Shown here: piece by piece, positions 11,684-17,548 of the stretch
Position numbering within the stretch: the first letter of the stretch is position 1
How the letters are laid out: each line of letters begins with the position of its first letter
NCBI RefSeq assembly: GCF_024397895.1
Contig: NZ_CP073346.1
Coordinates: 1,798,001 to 1,862,000 of the forward strand
From: Pseudomonas benzenivorans
GTDB lineage: Bacteria > Pseudomonadota > Gammaproteobacteria > Pseudomonadales > Pseudomonadaceae
Length of the DNA: 64,000 nucleotides
Direction: 5' to 3'
Translations under genes and position numbers: made by a program
Notes under the pieces: generated by a model
What the model saw: the letters and a program-made list of their open reading frames with translations, nothing else
Told to the model about the DNA's origin: nothing
The model's database searches: none

Positions 11684-12139
11684 TTTTCAGTTCTCCAACA
11701 TTGACCAGTACTGGCCTGTTCATTTGGTATTTATCTGACGTGTTACAGGGACGTCAGCTGGCGGGGCGGCGCACCTGCGCGCTCGTGCCTCGCGCACACC
11801 TGTGCCGCCGCGCCCGCAGCTGACGCTTTCATCTATCCCGATGGCTGACTGCTGATTGCCCGGCGGCACGGCGACTACCCCGCTACTCCAGGGCGCGGCG
11901 AGAGTCAGAAGCAGAAGAAGCCCGAGCAGAACTGGGCGAGCATCCGGCAGGGCCGGAAGGTGCAGCAGGCGGGGACGATCAGCGAGGGAGGCAGGGGCTT
12001 GGCGCGGGCGCTGGGCCGAGGCGAAGCACACCAAGGGCTCTGCCCTTGTCATCCCGCTCTTGCCGCCGAGGGCTCGGGAGCGCGGGGCGGAAAAGCTGCC
12101 CCTTGCTCCCATGGATAGGCTGTTCATGGCCGTGGTGCG
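11684..12139. other. Rep-proximal intergenic region (456 bp) with hairpins
   Basis: No convincing gene. A minus-strand frame at 11720-12127 is open and has a hydrophobic stretch, but the region is GC-rich and low in complexity, the frame has no clear Shine-Dalgarno, and its 3' part coincides with a strong hairpin. A second perfect inverted repeat, CAAGGGC-TCT-GCCCTTG, lies at 12032-12048. The region probably holds the replication origin and perhaps leader sequences for rep. Confidence 0.55.
11752..11825. other. 74-nt imperfect hairpin, candidate rolling-circle or packaging origin
   Basis: Arms 11752-11774 (begins CGTCAGCTG) and 11802-11825 (ends CAGCTGACG) are complementary over about 23 positions with two small bulges. 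A further inner stem TGCGCG/CGCGCA sits between them. It lies 70 bases upstream of the rep start. A long GC-rich hairpin next to a rolling-circle initiator gene is what double-strand or single-strand origins and filamentous-phage packaging signals look like. The assignment is inference. Confidence 0.55.
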
Positions 12140-12529
12140 TCAAGGGTGCGCTGCGCCCGTGCTTCCGTTCGCCGGAACGATGGAGCTGTTCCGACGAGCC
12201 GGGAGCGCGGCCCTTGACCCAGCCTGGTTAGGACGGGCGATACGGCCCAGTACGTTGCCGGAACCGTGCCGGTCGCGGTACCGCATCGCCCGAATGGTTC
12301 GGATGGTGTTGAAGAAGATCTCGGTCGGAAAATCGGTGCTGTCGTTGAAGGGAACAGTTAGGAAATAGCCATCCTCGTAAACACCTTCGACGGGCAACAC
12401 CACGCCAACGATGTGCTTGAAACGCCAGATAGCTTCCGGGTCACCGTCCCACACCAACTCCACAAGGACGGCTTGGCCGATGTAGCCAAGAGCAGTGGCT
12501 GCATCCAGGGCCACACATTGGCTAGACAT
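12140..12529 (-). CDS. Phage-early-region protein of unknown function (129 aa)
   Basis: Fourth gene of the minus-strand early chain. The ATG at 12529 overlaps the end of the preceding gene by eight bases. The first 95 residues look like a folded domain, with [27 protein letters not shown] β-strand content, acidic loops and [13 protein letters not shown] at the end. The last 30 residues are Ala/Arg/Ser-rich and may be read-through of non-coding sequence, so the true C-terminus could have been changed by mutation. I do not recognise the family. Position between DNA-binding regulators and rep suggests an accessory replication role. Confidence 0.55.
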   Translation of the reverse strand: MSSQCVALDAATALGYIGQAVLVELVWDGDPEAIWRFKHIVGVVLPVEGVYEDGYFLTVPFNDSTDFPTEIFFNTIRTIRAMRYRDRHGSGNVLGRIARPNQAGSRAALPARRNSSIVPANGSTGAAHP

Positions 12530-12737
12530 GGCTGTAGTCCCCCTCTTTGAAGGTGGTCTTGCCCTTGAGCAGGTCTTCTCGCAGGCGGGCCAGGTTGACC
12601 ATGCGGAAGTCGGCCAGCTTGAGGCTGGGGATCGTTCCGTTATCCACCCAGCCAATCGCCTCCTCGACCGATATGCCGCTCATTTCGGCGAAGGTGATGA
12701 CGCTACAGAGGTCCAGGCTCTCATCTGTCTTACTCAC
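12522..12737 (-). CDS. Small helix-turn-helix-like DNA-binding protein (71 aa)
   Basis: Starts at GTG 12737, overlapping the stop of the ribbon-helix-helix gene (GTGA). The AAGGAGG run at 12746-12752 lies nine bases upstream. The sequence MSGISVEEAIGWVDNGTIPSLKL followed by RMVNLARLREDLLKG resembles the short winged-HTH/AlpA-like proteins of Pf-type phages, where a turn and a basic wing contact DNA. It shares the pattern 'GTIPS.K....MVNLA.L' with the product of 12895-13119, so the two are probably distant paralogues. Confidence 0.7.
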   Translation of the reverse strand: MSKTDESLDLCSVITFAEMSGISVEEAIGWVDNGTIPSLKLADFRMVNLARLREDLLKGKTTFKEGDYSHV

Positions 12738-12898
12738 AGTGTTTCCTCCTTCCTTGAGTTTTCATTGGCGAAGCTAGCTTCAAGACGAATGACTATTTCG
12801 GCATTCATGGAGCGACGAGCAGCCCTAGCGGCCCGCTCAATCTCGGCGCGAAGCGGTAGTGGCACACGCAACCTGAGTTGGGGGTCCGTCCTGCTCAT
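12734..12898 (-). CDS. Arc-like ribbon-helix-helix DNA-binding protein (54 aa)
   Basis: A short gene found by reading the minus strand between two others. It begins ATG at 12898, overlapping the upstream stop (ATGA), and ends TGA at 12734-12736, overlapping the next start (GTGA). The translation has the Arc/RHH layout: a β-strand QLRLRVP, helix LRAEIERAARAA, then RRSMNAEIVIRLEASF. RHH dimers bind operators and are typical of phage and plasmid copy-control or immunity regulators. Overlaps at both ends strongly support its being real. Confidence 0.82.
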   Translation of the reverse strand: MSRTDPQLRLRVPLPLRAEIERAARAARRSMNAEIVIRLEASFANENSRKEETL

Positions 12899-13119
12899 AG
12901 CGACCACTCCTGCTCCACAAGCTGATGAGTGAGCAACGCGACGTTGACCATCACGTGTCTGCCGACCTTGTGAGAAGGGATGTAGCCGTTACGAATCCAG
13001 CCCCACACCGTGTTGTGGTCATTTCCCATGCGAATCCAGTCAGCGAACTCGCGCCAGGGAAGGACGGGCGGCGCTAGCAGTAGGGCTTTGGCAGAGAGGT
13101 GGCTTTCTTCCAAGTCCAT
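12895..13119 (-). CDS. Small AlpA/excisionase-like DNA-binding protein (74 aa)
   Basis: First gene of the leftward early chain. AGGAA lies six bases before the ATG at 13119. The segment WREFADWIRMGNDHNTVWGWIRNGYIPSHKVGRHVMVNVALL matches the helix-turn-helix plus wing of AlpA/MerR-like excisionases such as XisF of Pf prophages. Its position, divergent from a repressor and controlled from an operator-rich gap, fits a directionality factor that also activates early transcription. Excisionase function is inferred. Confidence 0.75.
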   Translation of the reverse strand: MDLEESHLSAKALLLAPPVLPWREFADWIRMGNDHNTVWGWIRNGYIPSHKVGRHVMVNVALLTHQLVEQEWSL

Positions 13120-13171
13120 TGGCTTTCCTGCACTATGTTGGTCTCTGTTAAGACCTTGAGCACCAGCTCAG

Positions 13172-13233
13172 GTCAATAATTACTTCAGGTCAATTATTGC
13201 CTTTTCACCCTACGGTGCGTCAATAGTTACCTT
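13172..13233. promoter_or_regulatory. Three operator-like repeats in the divergent early/repressor promoter region
   Basis: Three copies of GTCAATWRTTRCYTT begin at 13172, 13189 and 13219. They lie in the 139 bp gap between the leftward early chain and the rightward repressor gene. On the minus strand they place TTGACC/TTGACG hexamers suitable as -35 elements; on the plus strand TTGCCT (13197) and TCAATA (13220) are 17 bases apart. The layout matches a phage immunity switch. Confidence 0.6.
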
Positions 13234-13258
13234 CTCTAGAAGGTTTTCTTTTTTCTAT

Positions 13259-13528
13259 ATGGAAAGCTCGGCAGATAGAGCCAGGTTATTGATCAAGCAA
13301 CTCGGCCCTAAAAAGCTCAGTCAACTGAGCGACACCGACTACAGTCGATGGCTCAACGTGAGTAAGGGAGCTGTTCGGGTCAGCACTGAGGAAATCGACG
13401 TGCTCGTGAGTGCCTTTCCGCAGTACGCGCTTTGGCTGGCAAGCGGAAAGATCATTCCGGAGAAGGGCCAAACCAGCCCCGAATACGACGAGGCCAACCG
13501 AAACTTGACCGGTCAACACGCGGGATAG
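13259..13528 (+). CDS. Putative phage repressor, divergent to the early genes (89 aa)
   Basis: Small helical DNA-binding protein with the layout of short repressors in Pseudomonas phages and Pf-type prophages: RARLLIKQLGPKKLSQLSDT, then YSRWLNVSKGAVRVSTEEIDVLVSAFPQYALWLASG, which reads as an HTH core followed by a dimerisation turn, and a C-terminal EKGQTSPEYDEANRNL tail. The ATG at 13259 has only a distant AAGG (13240-13243). Being divergent from the integrase-rep side over repeated operators, it is the likely immunity regulator of the island. Confidence 0.75.
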   Translation: MESSADRARLLIKQLGPKKLSQLSDTDYSRWLNVSKGAVRVSTEEIDVLVSAFPQYALWLASGKIIPEKGQTSPEYDEANRNLTGQHAG

Positions 13529-13585
13529 CGATCACAAAGGAAGTGACTAGGCGCTGGTACGCCCGAGGGACAAGGGAGAGACAAC

Positions 13586-14146
13586 GTGAAGGCTGATTGG
13601 AACGACGCCCCCGACTACATACGGACAAATCCCCGCAGACGTAATGCCACGGCATGGTTCATCCCAGGAATCATCGGCACATGCGTCACGCTGGCCATGC
13701 TCCACGCAGCAGGCTCGGCTTTCCTGAAAGGCACAGTGCAGAACCTGGCCGACAAGAACACCCATTCCAGGCCAGCCCCGGTCGCCGAGATAACTCGGCC
13801 AGAACCAGCAGCGAGCAAGGACTGGGACAGAATTGTCGAAGAACAGGCAAGGCGCGACCAGCAAGCTCAAGCCAGCCCAGCCCCCGGCCAAGCCAAAATA
13901 GCGAACGCCCCACCCAAGCAAACCGTATTCAACGATAACAACTACATCCCGCGTGGCGCCGACAACGTAGTCCGCGTCACTGCGCCGCCTAGCCCTATCG
14001 AACAGCCAAAGCCAGCCGCAAAGATGAAGGTAAGCGTCATAAAGCAAACACCGAGCATGAAGGATCGCGCCTGCTGGCCCTACAAAGAAGGCAGCATAGA
14101 GCGCCGAAACTGTAGATTAAGTATCGGTTTAAATCACAGAGACTAA
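13586..14146 (+). CDS. Single-pass membrane protein with Pro-rich stalk (186 aa)
   Basis: Starts at GTG 13586 with GGGAGAG seven bases upstream. A cytoplasmic N-terminus of about 22 residues rich in R and D is followed by one TM helix (about 23-43, AWFIPGIIGTCVTLAML), a long Pro/Ala/Gln-rich stalk, and a C-terminal motif DRACWPYKEGSIERRNC with two cysteines that could form a disulfide in the periplasm. I do not recognise a characterised family. It is the last gene before the integron array and reads towards it. A surface or superinfection-exclusion role is possible but unsupported. Confidence 0.7.
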   Translation: MKADWNDAPDYIRTNPRRRNATAWFIPGIIGTCVTLAMLHAAGSAFLKGTVQNLADKNTHSRPAPVAEITRPEPAASKDWDRIVEEQARRDQQAQASPAPGQAKIANAPPKQTVFNDNNYIPRGADNVVRVTAPPSPIEQPKPAAKMKVSVIKQTPSMKDRACWPYKEGSIERRNCRLSIGLNHRD

Positions 14147-14156
14147 GTGACAACCT

Positions 14157-14246
14157 ATCTAACGCTATGCTAAACCACGAGCGTTAGCGAGTCCGGTGGA
14201 GGATATGCATTCTGTGGCCGCAACGAATTAAACTGGCTTGTTATGC
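14157..14246 (-). other. attC site of cassette 3
   Basis: Begins GCATAAC (14246-14240) and ends GTTAGAT (14163-14157). Its first seven bases are the exact reverse complement of the GTTATGC junction where this cassette starts (15262-15256), the diagnostic property of a cassette. Its interior differs from the other two attC sites, so the cassette came from another lineage. The DUF2971 stop codon lies inside it. Confidence 0.75.
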
Positions 14247-15251
14247 ATAAAGCACATGCCTTCTAATTTCCTGTAAGCTGTAAAAGACATTCCTAGGAAG
14301 ACCATCACTTCTATCGTAGGTGACGTAGAAAACCGGATTCTCCGGGGTGCCCTTTGAGCCACTCAGGTATGCATCCCTAACTCTTTCACAGTAGGGTTCA
14401 CGTCGAGCCATTTCAATTGCGACACTCAATTCTTTTTGAAATGGCTTGGTTTTCTCATCAAGATAAGGTATTCCATCATCTACGGGAGCTAATCGCTCTC
14501 TATAAGGGGCCGCGTTCGGAAACTCGTCATCTATTGCAATCGCCTCAAGATTATATGACTCAGAGACCAGTTGCATCTGATAATAGCTTATACCTCGCCC
14601 ACGTAGTAATCGCATCGCTAAGCGAATTAGCCTGTAGCTACATCGAGCGCCAAAATATATAGCTCGCAATGCACGAAAATCATATTCCTTTAGGCCTGGG
14701 TTACCCACACAGACTCTAATCTCTTCTTCGTAGTTCCAGCGCCTAGATTTTGTCGCGACTAGTTTTTGTAGAAGCTTCCCCTGACTTTTTTGAGAGGCCA
14801 TAAGCTCAACCATCGAGAGAGTAGGAGGACGCAGACTGTAATCGACGCTTAATATCTCTTCAGCCTCAAGCTTGTAGTCCAAAAGATTTTCTAGATCGAA
14901 CTCTACACAAAACCCTTGGTGAGAATTTGCGTAGTGCGCCCAAAGGAGTTCATCAGTCGCACTCTTACTTAGAGAATATATTCCAATGCCTCTCGTGAAT
15001 TTAACGAATTCACCCAAGGCGTCTTCAAGTTTAGAACTGGCCTTTTTTCCTTGATCTAACTTACCCCCTGCTGCCCAACCCAAAACCAAACCACCAATTT
15101 CAAATGAATTGCGATCAATAACCACAACAGATTCGAAAGGATCGTTAAGCGAGGCAAACGGTGCTGCATATAGCTCATTTCTCGAAAGCGAGCGTAGATC
15201 TCTCTTAACTGTGGCCCAGTCACCACCGCGGTACTTAAATACTGAAGTCAT
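14241..15251 (-). CDS. DUF2971 family protein, integron cassette 3 (336 aa)
   Basis: DUF2971 protein of unknown biochemical function. Family marks visible: an N-terminal KYRGGD opening and LYAAPFASLNDPFE motif, IGIYSLSKSATDELLWAHYANSHQGFCVEFD in the middle, and RRWNYEEEIRVC with IYFGARC later. These invariant Trp/His/Glu/Asp positions suggest a nucleic acid- or nucleotide-processing enzyme, but no reaction is established here. The ATG lies four bases after the attC junction, as normal for a cassette gene. Codon use and base composition are far more AT-rich than the flanking genes. DUF2971 genes are frequent on mobile elements and near defence genes, so a defence role is a reasonable but unproven guess. 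Confidence 0.85.
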   Translation of the reverse strand: MTSVFKYRGGDWATVKRDLRSLSRNELYAAPFASLNDPFESVVVIDRNSFEIGGLVLGWAAGGKLDQGKKASSKLEDALGEFVKFTRGIGIYSLSKSATDELLWAHYANSHQGFCVEFDLENLLDYKLEAEEILSVDYSLRPPTLSMVELMASQKSQGKLLQKLVATKSRRWNYEEEIRVCVGNPGLKEYDFRALRAIYFGARCSYRLIRLAMRLLRGRGISYYQMQLVSESYNLEAIAIDDEFPNAAPYRERLAPVDDGIPYLDEKTKPFQKELSVAIEMARREPYCERVRDAYLSGSKGTPENPVFYVTYDRSDGLPRNVFYSLQEIRRHVLYA

Positions 15252-15255
15252 TTAT

Positions 15256-15332
15256 GCATAACGTTTGGTTAAGGGGCGGGCTTTAGCCGGTCCCGAGTGA
15301 GCGAAGCGAACGACTTGAACCACTTGTTGGGT
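15256..15332 (-). other. attC site of cassette 2 (77 bp, Pseudomonas-integron type)
   Basis: Runs from ACCCAAC to GTTATGC on the minus strand. The inner half contains TTCGCTTCGCTCACT and GGCTAAAGCCCGCCCC, followed by TTAACCAAACGTT. It is highly similar to the attC at 16039-16111 and to my recollection of the conserved attC family of Pseudomonas chromosomal integrons (P. stutzeri type). Confidence 0.92.
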
Positions 15333-15333
15333 A

Positions 15334-16032
15334 TCAACGCACCGCCTCCAGGGCAGCCACCAATTCTGGTGCAACGTCTCTAACAAACTGAACCTGATTT
15401 TCCGAAACATCTTCTCCGTGAATTGCTGCAGAGCAAACGGAATACACTTCCCGTATGGCATGTGCGAGATTAGGTGAAATTACTTCAGACCTTACCAGTA
15501 ATCGTAGGTAAGCGATAACTGACGCATACCGTTCCCGAGGATCATTGATGTTTTCTTCGTAGATTCGGCGTAACTGAAGTTCTAAGTTGTAGCGGACGCC
15601 AAACAGAAAGTGCGCTGCTTCGGATACAGATAGGTTGCCAGATGTTGTGGAAGTAGCGGCGCTTCCGGCTTCTCTCAACGCTTGAGACACAGCTGCCCGC
15701 ACCTCTTCCCTTAAACCGGGAAGTTCTTCCTCAGAGGGTGGTTGCGGAAAAATTAGTTGTGGGCTAAAAGAGTTTCTGACGTCCACGGAGTTTCTAACCG
15801 ATGCTACTTCGCGCTTGATTTCCTCAATCTCATTCTTGAGATGAATACCTAGCATGTTCACTTCCGCAACTAGCGGAAGCATCCATAAGCAGATAAATAC
15901 GAGAAAAACGACTACGTCCGCAAACTGGGCGTGCCCTGCGTGAATGTTATCGAGACGAAAAATCAAAAACGCAAGCGTGCCGATTAGGGCGATTCCCCAC
16001 CACACCAATTTGAGCCAATTTGGAAATTTCAC
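15334..16032 (-). CDS. Two-TM protein with coiled coil and HEPN/DUF4145-like tail, integron cassette 2 (232 aa)
   Basis: Two TM helices (about 8-25 and 37-58) anchor a long charged helix (about 62-85, NEIEEIKREVASVRNS) that may be a coiled coil. After a Pro-rich linker comes an all-helical C-terminal domain (about 130-232) ending LVRSEVISPNLAHAIREVYSVCSAAIHGEDVS. The arrangement of a helix, N or H turn and 'AIHG' resembles HEPN/DUF4145 domains, where such residues serve RNA cleavage or dimerisation; the match is loose. The start ATG is seven bases after the attC junction. A membrane-anchored HEPN-like effector would fit an abortive-infection type of cargo, but this is inference. Confidence 0.72.
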   Translation of the reverse strand: MKFPNWLKLVWWGIALIGTLAFLIFRLDNIHAGHAQFADVVVFLVFICLWMLPLVAEVNMLGIHLKNEIEEIKREVASVRNSVDVRNSFSPQLIFPQPPSEEELPGLREEVRAAVSQALREAGSAATSTTSGNLSVSEAAHFLFGVRYNLELQLRRIYEENINDPRERYASVIAYLRLLVRSEVISPNLAHAIREVYSVCSAAIHGEDVSENQVQFVRDVAPELVAALEAVR

Positions 16033-16038
16033 ATTGAT

Positions 16039-16111
16039 ACCAAACGTTTGGTTAAGGGGCGGCCTTTAGCCCGTCCCAGTGAGCGTAGCGACCAGTATGA
16101 AGTTGTTAGGC
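16039..16111 (-). other. attC site of cassette 1 (73 bp, Pseudomonas-integron type)
   Basis: Runs from GCCTAAC (16111-16105) to GTTTGGT (16045-16039) on the minus strand. Its 3' half, CGCTCACTGGGACGGGC then CCGCCCCTTAACCAAACGTT, is almost identical to the attC of cassette 2. The YfbU stop codon TAA lies within the GCCTAAC core. Confidence 0.92.
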
Positions 16112-16666
16112 TTTTCCCTGTCTTTCAGGATGGACTAACTCTTTCAGAATGCTGACAAGACTTTGCGCGGAGAGTGACTGATAGTGCTGCTCTTTAATGA
16201 TTGGCTCATACATAGAAAGCATTCGGCTGTACGCTTCAACCATAGGGCAGTGCGAGTTAAAGTACCTTTCTTTGAACTCTGAAAACCTATCTAACTCATT
16301 AACGAGGAAAGAGGCTGTCCCCATATATTCTGCTTCATTGTTTCCATCGAAGCCCCGAAACTTTGGGTCTTTTCCAAAAGGAGCTGCCCCTGCCTCTACA
16401 AAAGCCTTTTCATCATCTGTAAGTTCGCCGTAACTTCTTTCGATAAAGCTCCACATGTCAAGTATACTCAACACTTCCTTTACGATTTCAGGTGTGTCTT
16501 GTTCATCGAATGGGATGCCGGCGTACTTCCATGGAATACTCCATGTATTATTGCTGAAAATTGCGGATCTTATGAAGTCGGGTTCGATCTCCCCTCTAAC
16601 TTCCAGCTTCTCGTATAGCTCACTCAGCATCAAAATTATTAGTTTCTCGCCGTCTGTGATTTTCAT
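16106..16666 (-). CDS. YfbU family protein, second gene of integron cassette 1 (186 aa)
   Basis: Matches the YfbU family along most of its length: an N-terminal helix KLIILMLSELYEKL, a middle EVLSILDMWSFIERSY, and a conserved C-terminal block with FRGFDGNNEAEYMGTASFLVNEL and MVEAYSRMLSMYEPI. YfbU proteins are small helical cytoplasmic proteins with no settled biochemical role. This copy is encoded downstream of a membrane protein (nine-base gap) inside one attC-bounded cassette, so the pair is inherited as a unit. AT-rich composition sets it apart from the host genome. The stop codon falls in the attC core. Confidence 0.85.
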   Translation of the reverse strand: MKITDGEKLIILMLSELYEKLEVRGEIEPDFIRSAIFSNNTWSIPWKYAGIPFDEQDTPEIVKEVLSILDMWSFIERSYGELTDDEKAFVEAGAAPFGKDPKFRGFDGNNEAEYMGTASFLVNELDRFSEFKERYFNSHCPMVEAYSRMLSMYEPIIKEQHYQSLSAQSLVSILKELVHPERQGKA

Positions 16667-16675
16667 TCTAATTCC

Positions 16676-17185
16676 TTAATTCCCGGTTGCGATGGTTTCT
16701 TTCTTCTCGTCCGCCAGGCTCTTGGCAATAGGGAGAAAACTATTGATCTTGTGATAAATTCGAGTGCCAATCTCTTTCTTTTCGTGTTGTTGTGCTGCGT
16801 CAGCTAGAGATCTTATATCGTCACTGAGGTCGCTGCATAATTTTAATGCATGATTCTTGAATAGCTCAGAGTAATGCGTGCTATGCTCATTTATCAGCCT
16901 GCAATACTCTTCAACATCTTTTGCAATACCGCTGCAGTCAATGCCAGTTAATAAACTTAGGCTGGAAGATGGGCCTACCCTTGAAACGATACTAAGGATT
17001 CTTTTTGTCTCAGTGTGTATTTGAGATAGTTCGACCATTTCCCTGCGGGTTACAAGTTCACTTCTTACTCTTTCGGCTCTTGATGCAGACTTTGATGCTT
17101 TGCGGGCCTCAATAAATGCCCATACGGCACCACCAATGGACGCAAGGGAACCTACTATTGATATCCATGTTTCTGTAGTGCCCAC
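16676..17185 (-). CDS. Membrane-anchored helical protein, first gene of integron cassette 1 (169 aa)
   Basis: Begins at GTG 17185, with AAGGA about ten bases upstream and the cassette junction GTTAGGC 21 bases upstream. One TM helix (about 7-25, WISIVGSLASIGGAVWAFI) is followed by a Lys/Ser/Arg-rich helix and a long all-helical cytoplasmic region with two cysteines (CSGIAKDVEEYC). This 'TM plus helical cytoplasmic domain' layout is common in small defence and toxin-antitoxin membrane partners. No family is recognised. It is probably co-transcribed with the YfbU gene. Confidence 0.75.
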   Translation of the reverse strand: MGTTETWISIVGSLASIGGAVWAFIEARKASKSASRAERVRSELVTRREMVELSQIHTETKRILSIVSRVGPSSSLSLLTGIDCSGIAKDVEEYCRLINEHSTHYSELFKNHALKLCSDLSDDIRSLADAAQQHEKKEIGTRIYHKINSFLPIAKSLADEKKETIATGN

Positions 17186-17205
17186 TATTATGGATTCCTT
17201 ATGAG

Positions 17206-17270
17206 CCTAACTAATAATTAGGCGACATTGCTGTCGCATAACACCCTTCCAGGTGTCTGATAACGCTCCG
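17206..17270 (-). other. attI-like primary recombination site
   Basis: The minus strand reads GTTATC (17265-17260), GTTATGC (17243-17237), then GCCTAA, a short AT-rich spacer and the crossover core GTTAGGC (17212-17206). Order and sequence resemble the known attI1 arrangement of two direct repeats upstream of a core ending AGTTAGGC. Cassette 1 begins at the core. A 26-codon frame starting with ATG at 17298 (MKIKSLARD...) runs through the site and ends just before the core, like the short leader frames found at class 1 attI. I see no intI next to it. Confidence 0.7.
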
Positions 17271-17298
17271 CGTCACGCGCTAAGCTTTTGATTTTCAT

Positions 17299-17316
17299 GC
17301 TGCCCAATCGGGCAGC
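17299..17316. other. Perfect 7-bp-arm hairpin beside the attI-like site
   Basis: GCTGCCC-AATC-GGGCAGC forms a perfect stem-loop immediately upstream (minus strand) of the short leader frame that crosses the attI-like site. No T run follows, so it is not an obvious terminator. It may affect cassette expression. Confidence 0.4.
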
Positions 17317-17425
17317 GCGACTCAGGCAGGACGAAAAGCGACAAGAGACGAGAAGATGTGTCAAACGACTCACGACACCATGACAGCTAGACGCTACTGA
17401 TAGGGCCTTCAGCTGTCTAGAATGC

Positions 17426-17443
17426 GTGTCGAAAAAGTGTCGA
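17426..17443. repeat. Internal copy of an 18-bp end sequence, candidate integrase arm site
   Basis: GTGTCGAAAAAGTGTCGA at 17426-17443 is identical to 8844-8861 at the left end of the island. Each contains GTGTCGA twice with an 11-base period. Such paired short repeats inside both ends are what arm-type binding sites of tyrosine integrases look like. Confidence 0.5.
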
Positions 17444-17548
17444 AAACAATAACCACGAAAGGCCAGCACTGACCTAGAGAGCGAGTACGGATGCCGCGAA
17501 ACGACTGGCTTTAGCCAAGATATACCAACGATGGGCGGATCTGGAAAC

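Larger units (their letters stand above)
14157..17270 (-). mobile_element. Integron cassette array without integrase (attI-like site plus three cassettes)
   Basis: Reading on the minus strand: an attI-like site (17270-17206), cassette 1 (two genes) ending in attC at 16111-16039, cassette 2 ending in attC at 15332-15256, and cassette 3 ending in attC at 14246-14157. Each stop codon lies in or beside its attC, spacers are minimal, and the first bases of each cassette are complementary to the start of its own attC (GTTAGGC/GCCTAAC and GTTATGC/GCATAAC exact; GTTTGGT/ACCCAAC with one mismatch). There is no room for intI: only about 280 bp separate the attI-like site from the island's right end. 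Confidence 0.88.

Noticed and set aside
11720..12127. 135-codon minus-strand frame with a hydrophobic stretch, possible coat-like protein
   Set aside because: No ribosome-binding site, low-complexity Arg/Ala/Pro composition, and overlap with the strong hairpin at 11752-11825. It does not resemble an inovirus coat protein.
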